Assembly: GCF_016918075.2 (NCBI RefSeq)
Contig: NZ_JAERPS020000001.1
Coordinates: forward strand, 1 to 64,000
DNA: 64,000 bases
Direction of reading: 5' to 3'
Source of the DNA: Rheinheimera maricola
GTDB taxonomy: Bacteria; Pseudomonadota; Gammaproteobacteria; Enterobacterales; Alteromonadaceae
Below, piece by piece: positions 25,588-36,068 of the stretch. Every line of letters begins with the position of its first letter. Position 1 is the stretch's first letter. Below the pieces are notes generated by a model, which was not told the origin of the DNA, did not search any database, and worked only from the letters and a program-made list of their open reading frames with translations. The position numbers were made by a program, and so were the translations under genes.

Positions 25588-26582
25588 GCAATTATATTTT
25601 GCTGGAACATATCAAAGTCCAAAATGCCAATTGTATTGCCGGTTTTACTTATGGCTTTCCGGCCATTACCCATTTCCTTGGCTATACCCACGCATTGTCG
25701 CGTAAGTTACAGCAACAGTTTGGTATTGAACTAACCGGCTGTGCAGTGGTATGCCATCAGCATCAGGTACAGGCCTATCAACCTGGTGGTTGGGGCGACT
25801 ACGTTTTTGCGCTTACCCGCAACCCTCTAATCTTAAAAAGTGGCAAAGCAGAAACAGCGCCTATCGTTGAAGAAGGTCGGATGCACCTTACCGTTTCATT
25901 GATTCTGGAATCCAGCAAAGCATTTAGTGGCGCTCAGCAACAACAGTTAGTTGAAACACTTACTGTGCTAGCGCAACGACAAAAGCTAGCTGGTGGCCAG
26001 GTGATTTGCCTCAAAGGCGTTAGCCTGTATAGCGATGATGACGAGCAAGTGTTAAGCCGTAAATTGTTGCGCAAAGTGCTACCGGGTTTTGTATTAACTG
26101 ATCGCTCAGAGCTGTTAAAGCAGCATTGTCAGCGGTTAATCGCGACTAATCCCAATGCCACTATGCTGGATGCCTGGCTGGATTTTGCTGCGTTAACTTA
26201 TCAGGCTGTCACACCGGAGAATGTTGACTTATCAACAGAGCCGAACGCTGTTGAATGGGTACGGGTACCGAAACCGGACAAAGGTTACCTGGTGCCGATC
26301 ACTACCGGCTATAAAGCGATTTCTGCGCTTTATCCTGCTGGCGCTGTTGCCAATAGCCGTGATCCGCAATATCCGTTTTGTTTTGTTGAATCTGCGTATG
26401 GCGTTGGCCAGTGGTTAAGCCCACACCGTGTCCCTGATTTACGCGATGTTATCTGGCGTTATCGTCAGCAGGGCCCCTGGTATTTATGTACGACAAACAC
26501 CTCACAAAATGCATTAAAGCTGCATCCGGAGCAGGAAGCAGCTTTAGTTGAACTTACAGAAACTGAACTTACTTACTTCTAA
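25584..26582 (+). CDS. csy2: Cas5f (Csy2), Csy complex subunit
   Basis: 332 residues, usual family length about 327. Recognisable by [31 protein letters not shown] near the N-terminus and the [18 protein letters not shown] segment near the C-terminus. Pairs with Cas8f to bind the crRNA 5' handle at the tail of the complex. Overlaps csy1 by 4 bases. Confidence 0.95.
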   Translation: MSNYILLEHIKVQNANCIAGFTYGFPAITHFLGYTHALSRKLQQQFGIELTGCAVVCHQHQVQAYQPGGWGDYVFALTRNPLILKSGKAETAPIVEEGRMHLTVSLILESSKAFSGAQQQQLVETLTVLAQRQKLAGGQVICLKGVSLYSDDDEQVLSRKLLRKVLPGFVLTDRSELLKQHCQRLIATNPNATMLDAWLDFAALTYQAVTPENVDLSTEPNAVEWVRVPKPDKGYLVPITTGYKAISALYPAGAVANSRDPQYPFCFVESAYGVGQWLSPHRVPDLRDVIWRYRQQGPWYLCTTNTSQNALKLHPEQEAALVELTETELTYF

Positions 26583-26596
26583 AAAGGAACATACTT

Positions 26597-27601
26597 ATGA
26601 CTACTACTTTAAAAACAGCATCGGTACTGGCTTTTGAAGCCAAACTGGCAAATTCAGACGCTATTATGGCCAGTGGCAACTGGGAAGAGCGCGCAAATAC
26701 AAAAAGCTTTTTGCCTATAACGGTTAAAGAAAAAGCGGTACGCGGTACTATTTCAAACCGGTTAAAGTCGGCTTTGGCCAGCGACCCGGCAAAGGTTGAT
26801 GCCGAAGTGCAAAAAGCTAACCTACAAACTGTTGATAATGCCGCACTGCCGTTTGAGCATGACACGCTTAAAGTCAGTTTTACCTTAAGAATCATCGGCG
26901 ATTTAGCGACACCTTCTACCTGTAATGATCCTGAATACCAACAGGCATTGGCCAGCCTTATTAATGGCTATGCAGAACAAACCCAATTTACCGAGTTAGC
27001 TAATCGATATGCCGCTAATATTGCCAACGGCCGTTTTTTATGGCGCAACCGGGTAGGTGCGGAGGCAGTAGAAGTGCAGGTAACGCATGGCAAAGAGCTT
27101 TGGACATTTGATAGCCAACAGTTTGACTTGCGCAGTTTTGCCGAACCGACCGGTGATGTAGCAAAATTAGCGCAAGTCATTAAGCAGGGGCTCGCAGGAG
27201 AAAGCTTTGCGCTGCTTACAGTTAATACCTTCGTTAAGCTAGGTGCGGGCCAGGCTGTTTATCCATCGCAAGAGTTGGTAATGGGCGGCGGTAAAGGTGA
27301 TAAAAGCAAGTTCTTATACCAATTAGATTGTGTGGCCGCTATGCACTCGCAAAAAATTGGCAATGCACTGCGCACTATTGACACCTGGCACCCGGAAACA
27401 GCAGAAGTTGGTGCTATAGCAGTAGAACCCTACGGCTCAGTAACTAACCGTGGAAAGGCTTATCGCCAGCCAAAAGACAACATGGATTTTTATAAATTAC
27501 TGGATGGCTGGGTTCTAAAGGGTAAAACCCCGCCGTTGGAACAGCAGCACTACATTATGGCCATGTTGATTCGTGGTGGTGTATTTGGTGAAGCTGGTTA
27601 A
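26597..27601 (+). CDS. csy3: Cas7f (Csy3), Csy backbone subunit
   Basis: 334 residues, near the usual 342. Family hallmarks include [17 protein letters not shown] at the N-terminus, [15 protein letters not shown] in the middle, and [11 protein letters not shown] towards the C-terminus. Six copies form the helical backbone that coats the crRNA spacer. AAAAAGGAA precedes ATG 26597, 14 bases after csy2. Confidence 0.96.
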   Translation: MTTTLKTASVLAFEAKLANSDAIMASGNWEERANTKSFLPITVKEKAVRGTISNRLKSALASDPAKVDAEVQKANLQTVDNAALPFEHDTLKVSFTLRIIGDLATPSTCNDPEYQQALASLINGYAEQTQFTELANRYAANIANGRFLWRNRVGAEAVEVQVTHGKELWTFDSQQFDLRSFAEPTGDVAKLAQVIKQGLAGESFALLTVNTFVKLGAGQAVYPSQELVMGGGKGDKSKFLYQLDCVAAMHSQKIGNALRTIDTWHPETAEVGAIAVEPYGSVTNRGKAYRQPKDNMDFYKLLDGWVLKGKTPPLEQQHYIMAMLIRGGVFGEAG

Positions 27602-27612
27602 GGGGGCTGACA

Positions 27613-28182
27613 ATGGATAGCTATATCGAAATTACGGTATTGCCAGACTTAGAAGCTGATGCCAACTTTCTAATGAATAACTTGTGCTCAAAACTGCATG
27701 CGGTGTTAGGGCAGGTGACGGAGGGTAAAGTAGGGGTTAGTTTTCCAAATTATGCGGTGGCAGGTAAAAACCTCGGAACAAAGCTGCGGATACATGGCGA
27801 CGCTGCAATGCTGGGGAAGTTAATGGCGCAAAGTTGGTTAAAGGGGCTCAGAGATTACTGCCAATGCAGTGCGATACTGCCAGTACCTGCTAATGCCAAG
27901 CAGCGATATTTTGCCCGGCGGCAGGTTAAAAGTGTACATAACAAGCGTCAACGCTCCATCAGCAAAGGCTGGCTGACGCAAGATGAAGCTATGACGAAGA
28001 TTAGTGACGACTCGCAGAAGCTGCTTAAGCTACCATTTTTGCAACTAACCAGCCGTGGCAATAAACAACAAATGAATGTATTTGTTGAGCAAGGACCGGT
28101 AATTGATTTACCAACTGAGGGTAGCTTTAATTCCTACGGATTAAGCCGGCTATCCGAGAAAGTAACGGTGCCTTGGTTTTAA
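27613..28182 (+). CDS. csy4: Cas6f (Csy4), crRNA-processing endoribonuclease
   Basis: 189 residues. The catalytic His29 of Csy4 is conserved at residue 29 (SKLHAVLG), the Arg-rich helix that grips the repeat hairpin is visible (RRQVKSVHNKRQRS, about 97-110), and the TSRG segment with its catalytic Ser lies near 147-150. It cuts each repeat after the hairpin, leaving the 8-base handle CTTAGAAA. Last cas gene; a terminator follows before the array leader. Confidence 0.95.
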   Translation: MDSYIEITVLPDLEADANFLMNNLCSKLHAVLGQVTEGKVGVSFPNYAVAGKNLGTKLRIHGDAAMLGKLMAQSWLKGLRDYCQCSAILPVPANAKQRYFARRQVKSVHNKRQRSISKGWLTQDEAMTKISDDSQKLLKLPFLQLTSRGNKQQMNVFVEQGPVIDLPTEGSFNSYGLSRLSEKVTVPWF

Positions 28183-28204
28183 CCCTTTTTTCTAAGCTTA
28201 GCTG

Positions 28205-28232
28205 CAGCCCTTAAAATTCAAGGGCTGTTTTT
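28205..28232 (+). terminator. Terminator after csy4
   Basis: CAGCCCTT (28205-28212) and AAGGGCTG (28220-28227) form a perfect 8-bp stem with a T-tract at 28228-28232. It should separate cas operon transcription from the array. Confidence 0.85.
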
Positions 28233-28310
28233 ATCTTTTAAAAAAAAGGTAAATCTGCGGAAGCACCAACAGCTCTTTAAAAATTAGGATTTTAGTGCTT
28301 AAATGCTTTA
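28233..28310 (+). promoter_or_regulatory. CRISPR leader
   Basis: 78-base AT-rich stretch between the cas terminator and the first repeat, holding long A and T runs and two GCTT(A/T)A-type motifs near the repeat. By position and repeat orientation this is the leader, where the array promoter and the integration signal should lie. I cannot mark an exact promoter or IHF site. Confidence 0.7.
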
Positions 28311-31300
28311 CTTCACTGCCGAACAGGCAGCTTAGAAAAGCATAAAACCCCTTGTGCGTTACGCCCTCGACTTCACTGCCGAACAGGCAGCTTAGAAAAC
28401 ATGCAAACCTCTGTGTCGATGGCTGCAACCCTTCACTGCCGAACAGGCAGCTTAGAAAATTAAGCTATTTCAGGCTCTATCTAACTATCGCTTCACTGCC
28501 GAACAGGCAGCTTAGAAATGTCGGCCCAAAGCAAAAAATAAATTATCTATCTTCACTGCCGAACAGGCAGCTTAGAAAAAATGGGCCAGCGCTGACGTAA
28601 ACATTAATGGCTTCACTGCCGAACAGGCAGCTTAGAAAGGCGAGGATGTGAGAGTTATGTGGGGTTTCAGCTTCACTGCCGAACAGGCAGCTTAGAAAGA
28701 CCTGCGTGAAGCCGCGCAGAGTATAGAATGCTTCACTGCCGAACAGGCAGCTTAGAAAAACGCAAGAGTTGGTTAACAAACTAACAGCAGACTTCACTGC
28801 CGAACAGGCAGCTTAGAAATAATAAAAACCTACACCAGCGAAGGTGAAACGCTTCACTGCCGAACAGGCAGCTTAGAAATTGTTCTGAACCACCAAATTG
28901 ATGATATAGCGCTTCACTGCCGAACAGGCAGCTTAGAAATGGTTAATTAGTGAAGCCATGTAATTTTGGCGCTTCACTGCCGAACAGGCAGCTTAGAAAT
29001 CAGATGGTTAAGCTAGATAAGGTGCGCAAAGCTTCACTGCCGAACAGGCAGCTTAGAAAGAATAGTACAATCGCGCCATTAGGCTTGATAACTTCACTGC
29101 CGAACAGGCAGCTTAGAAATGCAAGCGTCTAGGTGCTGTTATCTATCTGAACTTCACTGCCGAACAGGCAGCTTAGAAAAATATAAATATCCGTCTTTGC
29201 GCTCAACTGCTCTTCACTGCCGAACAGGCAGCTTAGAAAGGTGAAAGCGTCTGCCCGACCAACAGCGGAGTCTTCACTGCCGAACAGGCAGCTTAGAAAT
29301 ACACCGAAAGCCATTAAGTGGTCCCCAAGTCCTTCACTGCCGAACAGGCAGCTTAGAAATTGGCAGCTATCTGTCCATCAATAACCGGCAGCTTCACTGC
29401 CGAACAGGCAGCTTAGAAAATCAGTAAAAACCCGCGCAGGAATGAAACTATCTTCACTGCCGAACAGGCAGCTTAGAAATGACACATTAGTTATAAATTT
29501 AGGTAAGGCTACTTCACTGCCGAACAGGCAGCTTAGAAAATGTATAACTAGGCAACTATTTTGCCTGTGCTCTTCACTGCCGAACAGGCAGCTTAGAAAA
29601 TTTAGCCAAGCCGAAAAACCGGCGCCGATTACTTCACTGCCGAACAGGCAGCTTAGAAAGCATAGCGGTATTGTCTATATACGGTAAATAACTTCACTGC
29701 CGAACAGGCAGCTTAGAAATAGTAGAACAAGCAGTAAAAAGCCTTACAAGGCTTCACTGCCGAACAGGCAGCTTAGAAAAATCAGTAACTTCTGGTTTAT
29801 TAACACCGCATCTTCACTGCCGAACAGGCAGCTTAGAAAATTAAGCAATTCAATGATGGGCTAGCAAAGCACTTCACTGCCGAACAGGCAGCTTAGAAAC
29901 TCAACAGCTTAAGCGCTGGTTAGACGCTGGCCTTCACTGCCGAACAGGCAGCTTAGAAAATCATTGCGATAACCATTAGCTTGAGCTAGCTCTTCACTGC
30001 CGAACAGGCAGCTTAGAAATTACCAATCCAAGAAGCAACTAAATGGGAAATCTTCACTGCCGAACAGGCAGCTTAGAAAACGCCGTTAAGAAACTGCTAG
30101 CGCCTGGTATGCTTCACTGCCGAACAGGCAGCTTAGAAACATTGTACTTCGAAGAAACCGAACGCGCCCCGCTTCACTGCCGAACAGGCAGCTTAGAAAC
30201 CAAACTATGCAACACTTGACGCTGATTTAATCTTCACTGCCGAACAGGCAGCTTAGAAATGACTGTTAGCGTTAAGAAAGTAATCGCGGTTCTTCACTGC
30301 CGAACAGGCAGCTTAGAAAGTTTGATGAACAGCCACATGCAAACCTCTGTGCTTCACTGCCGAACAGGCAGCTTAGAAACTGCGGGAAAACAGCAAAACA
30401 GCAACAACACACTTCACTGCCGAACAGGCAGCTTAGAAAAAAAGCGAGGAAGCCAAAGAAGCCTGGCACAACTTCACTGCCGAACAGGCAGCTTAGAAAA
30501 GGTAAAATTTTGATAGCGGCGATTGCAGCAACTTCACTGCCGAACAGGCAGCTTAGAAATGGTGTGGGTGGCTGTGGCGTACCTGCGCAAGCTTCACTGC
30601 CGAACAGGCAGCTTAGAAACACCCTAAATCAGCTGCACGACTTTTAAAATACTTCACTGCCGAACAGGCAGCTTAGAAAAAGCGGATTCAGTTGCTGACT
30701 CTACATAGCTGCTTCACTGCCGAACAGGCAGCTTAGAAATACTTGTTGCGCTCTGTGAACGGATGGTCCGCCTTCACTGCCGAACAGGCAGCTTAGAAAT
30801 ATAAACTACTCGCAGCATGACGGGAACATCGCTTCACTGCCGAACAGGCAGCTTAGAAACTGCAATAAAGGACCGTCAAAACGCCGTTCGACTTCACTGC
30901 CGAACAGGCAGCTTAGAAACTAAACTCATCAGGTAGGCGATTCTTAAGCCACTTCACTGCCGAACAGGCAGCTTAGAAATCATCCCTGTACAGCATAGCA
31001 AGGTCGCCATTCTTCACTGCCGAACAGGCAGCTTAGAAAGGTAAAAAGAAAAAGGTTAGTGAATAAGTGTGCTTCACTGCCGAACAGGCAGCTTAGAAAT
31101 GAGCGCATGAACTCTACAAGAGCTTGGATTACTTCACTGCCGAACAGGCAGCTTAGAAAATCGGAGAAGTGAAGATATGAAGCGACCAGACCTTCACTGC
31201 CGAACAGGCAGCTTAGAAAAGCTGATGCTGCGCGTATGACTCTGAGCTGGCCTTCACTGCCGAACAGGCAGCTTAGAAATGCCGCAATGCTGTACCAGCG

Positions 31301-34300
31301 TCAGCGCCCTCCTTCACTGCCGAACAGGCAGCTTAGAAAATAAACTCTAAAGGGTCTCTTGTTAAAAATAGCTTCACTGCCGAACAGGCAGCTTAGAAAA
31401 AGCGCATCAGTGATATGATCAAGCCCTAAAGCTTCACTGCCGAACAGGCAGCTTAGAAAATTATGCGCGCACCAATCCGCCACTAAACACCCTTCACTGC
31501 CGAACAGGCAGCTTAGAAAAAAAGCCAACTATTGAAGCGAGGTAAGAATCACTTCACTGCCGAACAGGCAGCTTAGAAAATGCCAGCTATTACCAGCGGT
31601 TTACTAGCAGCCTTCACTGCCGAACAGGCAGCTTAGAAATATTGATGCGCAAGCGAAATCATACTTAATGTCTTCACTGCCGAACAGGCAGCTTAGAAAA
31701 AAGGAAAACAGGTCAGAGCCTAGCAGACTTTCTTCACTGCCGAACAGGCAGCTTAGAAACTAAACTCATCTGGCAACCGATTCTTAAGCCACTTCACTGC
31801 CGAACAGGCAGCTTAGAAAGTGAGCCGGCAGAGCGCTACAATGCGTACACCCTTCACTGCCGAACAGGCAGCTTAGAAAACTACTTCACCGCAACAAACC
31901 AAACGAGGCTCCTTCACTGCCGAACAGGCAGCTTAGAAAAACAAACGTTGCTACACCGGCCATGTCTACAGCTTCACTGCCGAACAGGCAGCTTAGAAAG
32001 CTAACGGCATTACGCCGACTTTCAAAGGTAGCTTCACTGCCGAACAGGCAGCTTAGAAAGTTGAATCAACAACGATAAGCGCACCGGATGCCTTCACTGC
32101 CGAACAGGCAGCTTAGAAAGAAAGGTAGAACACCTCCAAAATCAACAACATCTTCACTGCCGAACAGGCAGCTTAGAAATCGCAATAAAGTCTTGGCACT
32201 TACTGAATATGCTTCACTGCCGAACAGGCAGCTTAGAAATCTAAGCCGTCAAGCTCGATGCGTTGTAATATCTTCACTGCCGAACAGGCAGCTTAGAAAT
32301 ATCCAGACCCAGCGGGGCGAGCAAGAAAAACCTTCACTGCCGAACAGGCAGCTTAGAAAAGCAAGGACTTGGCAAAGAGAAGGTGGCAGAACTTCACTGC
32401 CGAACAGGCAGCTTAGAAAAGTTACGGTCTTTCTTCCCACGTCAGCCTAAACTTCACTGCCGAACAGGCAGCTTAGAAATGTTACAGGGTCGTATTCAAT
32501 CCGCGCAATGTCTTCACTGCCGAACAGGCAGCTTAGAAAGTCGAGCGCGCCATCACGAAAGCCATTAACGACTTCACTGCCGAACAGGCAGCTTAGAAAA
32601 TTAGCCGCTTGGCGTAGTTCTTCAGCCATAACTTCACTGCCGAACAGGCAGCTTAGAAAAACACTGGTGACTATTCTGCTGCAACCAACACCTTCACTGC
32701 CGAACAGGCAGCTTAGAAAACAACGGCTATTTTTATGCACGCCGCCAAGCCCTTCACTGCCGAACAGGCAGCTTAGAAATAGCCGAAGTTAAGGCGCAGG
32801 CTATTGATGGTCTTCACTGCCGAACAGGCAGCTTAGAAAAAGCTAAAAACCGTCGAGCTCGCCATCACGAACTTCACTGCCGAACAGGCAGCTTAGAAAA
32901 ATAGCAGCCGCTGCACGTACTATTGCACGGCCTTCACTGCCGAACAGGCAGCTTAGAAAAGATGGCGCTGACTGGCCTTTTAAAAGAAATACTTCACTGC
33001 CGAACAGGCAGCTTAGAAAAATGAAATTGCCGACTTGAACACGAATGTCTTCTTCACTGCCGAACAGGCAGCTTAGAAATAGCAGCCATAACCGGCGCAG
33101 CTGGCGCAGACCTTCACTGCCGAACAGGCAGCTTAGAAAGAAAGAGCAGCGCAAGCAAGGATTGCAGAAAGCTTCACTGCCGAACAGGCAGCTTAGAAAA
33201 TCAATATAACCCATAACTTGCGCCTTAGTGGCTTCACTGCCGAACAGGCAGCTTAGAAAGCGACATGTCTCTTGAAATTGAAAAGTTACGTCTTCACTGC
33301 CGAACAGGCAGCTTAGAAATGCTTAAGCACGAATTAAGCCTTCAGAGAGTACTTCACTGCCGAACAGGCAGCTTAGAAATGGGACGAAACGAACGGTGGC
33401 AAGTCTCCAACCTTCACTGCCGAACAGGCAGCTTAGAAAACTGTCCGAGCAGGAGCACGCGGCTTACTTGTCTTCACTGCCGAACAGGCAGCTTAGAAAT
33501 GACAGCAGGCATTACATTAAGCCCTGACTTTCTTCACTGCCGAACAGGCAGCTTAGAAATTGGAACACCAGCACACCGGCAGCACTCACACCTTCACTGC
33601 CGAACAGGCAGCTTAGAAAGCGCAGACAGGCGGGTAAGGCAGTGGCGTTTGCTTCACTGCCGAACAGGCAGCTTAGAAATTACTTAAAAATACATCCAAA
33701 TTTACGCGAACCTTCACTGCCGAACAGGCAGCTTAGAAATTAGAAAAAATCCAATCTACAGCCTTTTGCACCTTCACTGCCGAACAGGCAGCTTAGAAAT
33801 GATTCCATTTGACCGAAACTAACGTTTAAAACTTCACTGCCGAACAGGCAGCTTAGAAAACTGGCCGATTGCCGGTTGTGGGTCGCTGGTTCTTCACTGC
33901 CGAACAGGCAGCTTAGAAATGACGTTAAAAGAGAAAATGGGGGAGCTTGATCTTCACTGCCGAACAGGCAGCTTAGAAACAAAAAACAAGGAAGTAGCAG
34001 AGTTCAAAGGCCTTCACTGCCGAACAGGCAGCTTAGAAATCGCTGGATTGGCTAGCGGCGTTATATCAAGCCTTCACTGCCGAACAGGCAGCTTAGAAAT
34101 GACGCGTACTCATAACCCACGACATGCAGCTCTTCACTGCCGAACAGGCAGCTTAGAAAGTGACGATAACGAAGAAAGCGACGTACCGAACCTTCACTGC
34201 CGAACAGGCAGCTTAGAAATTGCAGGAACTTAGTAGGGTTGCCGGATATATCTTCACTGCCGAACAGGCAGCTTAGAAATCAACCCAATCGTTTTCTAGT

Positions 34301-35659
34301 CTGCGCAATAGCTTCACTGCCGAACAGGCAGCTTAGAAAGTCGAGCTTGATACCCTTTACAGGGTTAATAACTTCACTGCCGAACAGGCAGCTTAGAAAG
34401 TGCTGAAGATCAGCCTCAAACGTGCGGGTCTCTTCACTGCCGAACAGGCAGCTTAGAAAAGCAAGAGACCATGCAGTTAGCGTTTGGCCTTCTTCACTGC
34501 CGAACAGGCAGCTTAGAAAATTATCCGTACTCTGCCGCATATACAAATCGACTTCACTGCCGAACAGGCAGCTTAGAAATATAAAATGTACAAAAACCAT
34601 TATTTTTATCAGTTCACTGCCGCACAGGCAGCTTAGAAAATTCTGATGAAGCCCCAAATGAAACCGGGTATGTTCACTGCCGCACAGGCAGCTTAGAAAC
34701 TCAACGCATTCCGGATCAGGTTCGCAGTTGCGTTCACTGCCGCACAGGCAGCTTAGAAAGGAAGCGGTTAAGCGTTAAGTCAAAAATTATTGTTCACTGC
34801 CGCACAGGCAGCTTAGAAAATAGGCTCGCCAGGAATGTGTGGGATTTCAGCGTTCACTGCCGCACAGGCAGCTTAGAAAACTGAGCAACTGCAAAACGCG
34901 CTAATCGGACTGTTCACTGCCGCACAGGCAGCTTAGAAAAACACTGGTAATCGTTCTGCTGCAACCAACACGTTCACTGCCGCACAGGCAGCTTAGAAAT
35001 GAACTGCCAGCAGAAAAAATTGATAATAGACGTTCACTGCCGCACAGGCAGCTTAGAAAAGACATGAAAATCCTCCCGCCTTCTTTGAATGGTTCACTGC
35101 CGCACAGGCAGCTTAGAAAAGTATACGCTTTTGAGTCATCCGTAAACCCAAGTTCACTGCCGCACAGGCAGCTTAGAAAATTATCCATCTGCAGAATGCC
35201 ATCAGCGTTACGTTCACTGCCGCACAGGCAGCTTAGAAAGTAGATAGCTTGCAGAGCAGATTGCTGTTGCTGTTCACTGCCGCACAGGCAGCTTAGAAAT
35301 TGATACTGCTTAGGTACTAAATCTGAACAGCGTTCACTGCCGCACAGGCAGCTTAGAAATCACCCTGCGATGTTGACTTGCACAGCTCAGCGTTCACTGC
35401 CGCACAGGCAGCTTAGAAAAGCAACAGCAGGCTCAGTACATTCCACAGCAAGTTCACTGCCGCACAGGCAGCTTAGAAAACTTTGTGATCTGCTGCACTT
35501 CTTCGTCACTAGTTCACTGCCGCACAGGCAGCTTAGAAAATTAAGCGACATGACGCCGCGCCCTTGGTCGAGTTCACTGCCGAACAGGCAGCTTAGAAAA
35601 CAGCGCTAAACGCTAGCGCTTTGCCGTATTACTTCACTGCCGAACAGGCAGCTTAGAAA
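28311..35659 (+). CRISPR. Type I-F array: 123 repeats, 122 spacers
   Basis: 28-bp repeats start at 28311, then every 60 bases to 28731, then at 28792 and every 60 bases to 35632. Spacers are 32 bases except spacer 8 (28759-28791), which has 33. Repeats carry the I-F hairpin CTGCC-GNACA-GGCAG and end CTTAGAAA (the crRNA 5' handle). 105 repeats begin CTTCAC with GAACA in the loop; 16 (34612-35512) begin GTTCAC with GCACA; one at 35572 is hybrid; the last (35632) is again of the main type. No other repeat variation seen. The leader is on the csy4 side, so spacer 1 is the youngest. Short apparent reading frames across the array are repeat artefacts. Confidence 0.98.
34612..35599 (+). repeat. Variant repeat block near the distal array end
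   Basis: Sixteen consecutive repeats (34612 to 35512) differ from all earlier ones at two linked positions: base 1 is G instead of C and base 12 is C instead of A. The repeat at 35572 has G at base 1 but A at base 12, and the final repeat at 35632 returns to C and A. Confidence 0.95.
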
Positions 35660-36066
35660 ATGCGCCGCTCCTCGCTCGTTCGTCGCAGGAAAAGAAGCAT
35701 CAGCGAACAGTAGGGGGCGATGCCCGGTTAGATACCGACGATGGTGGGCATATTATCGGCCACCGCTTTATGAGTGACCAAGGCTTAAAAAACCTGTTCC
35801 CGCAGGATGCAAACTTAAACCGTGGCGCTTATAAATCCATGGAAAATGAATGGGAAGACTGGACTAAGGAAGGTTATGAAGTAAAACCAACCGTCCGTTT
35901 AGACCCACCAGGTTCAGCTAGACCAGATAATATTATTGCAAATTACAACGTTCACGATCCTAAAACAGGAAAAAGAGTTTTCAGGCGACGACATGAATTT
36001 AACAATGTCAAAGGCGAAACATTTAACCGTGTGAATCGCAAAGATATGCAGGGCTACAGAGACTAA
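35660..36066 (+). pseudogene. 5'-truncated polymorphic toxin tip, DNA/RNA non-specific endonuclease
   Basis: An open frame runs out of the last CRISPR repeat (stop upstream at 35614-35616) and ends at 36066. It encodes DTDDGGHIIGHRF with the catalytic His of the Endonuclease_NS_2 type beta-beta-alpha metal nucleases, LNRGAYKSMENEW with the metal-binding Asn, and a C-terminal tail usual for secreted toxin tips. The only in-frame ATG (35770) lies after the catalytic motif, and there is no usable start or delivery domain upstream, so the gene seems cut off where the array ends. Its immunity gene follows by 2 bases. Confidence 0.75.
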
Positions 36067-36068
36067 CT

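Noticed and set aside
28639..34851. Spacers 6 (28639) and 109 (34820) share a similar 3' part (TGTGGG-ATTTCAG-like)
   Set aside because: Only about 12 of 14 bases match, with a one-base offset and no similarity elsewhere; not enough to call a common target.
28231..35609. Many reading frames of 60-140 codons on both strands inside the array, with repeated SLPNRQLRK, LHCRTGSLE or FLSCLFGSE peptides
   Set aside because: They are translations of the CRISPR repeat in its three frames on either strand; none has a ribosome site or domain.
35600..35631. Palindromic AGCGCT copies in the last spacer as a recombination site
   Set aside because: A 6-base palindrome repeated once in 32 bases is weak evidence, and it does not recur at the junction.
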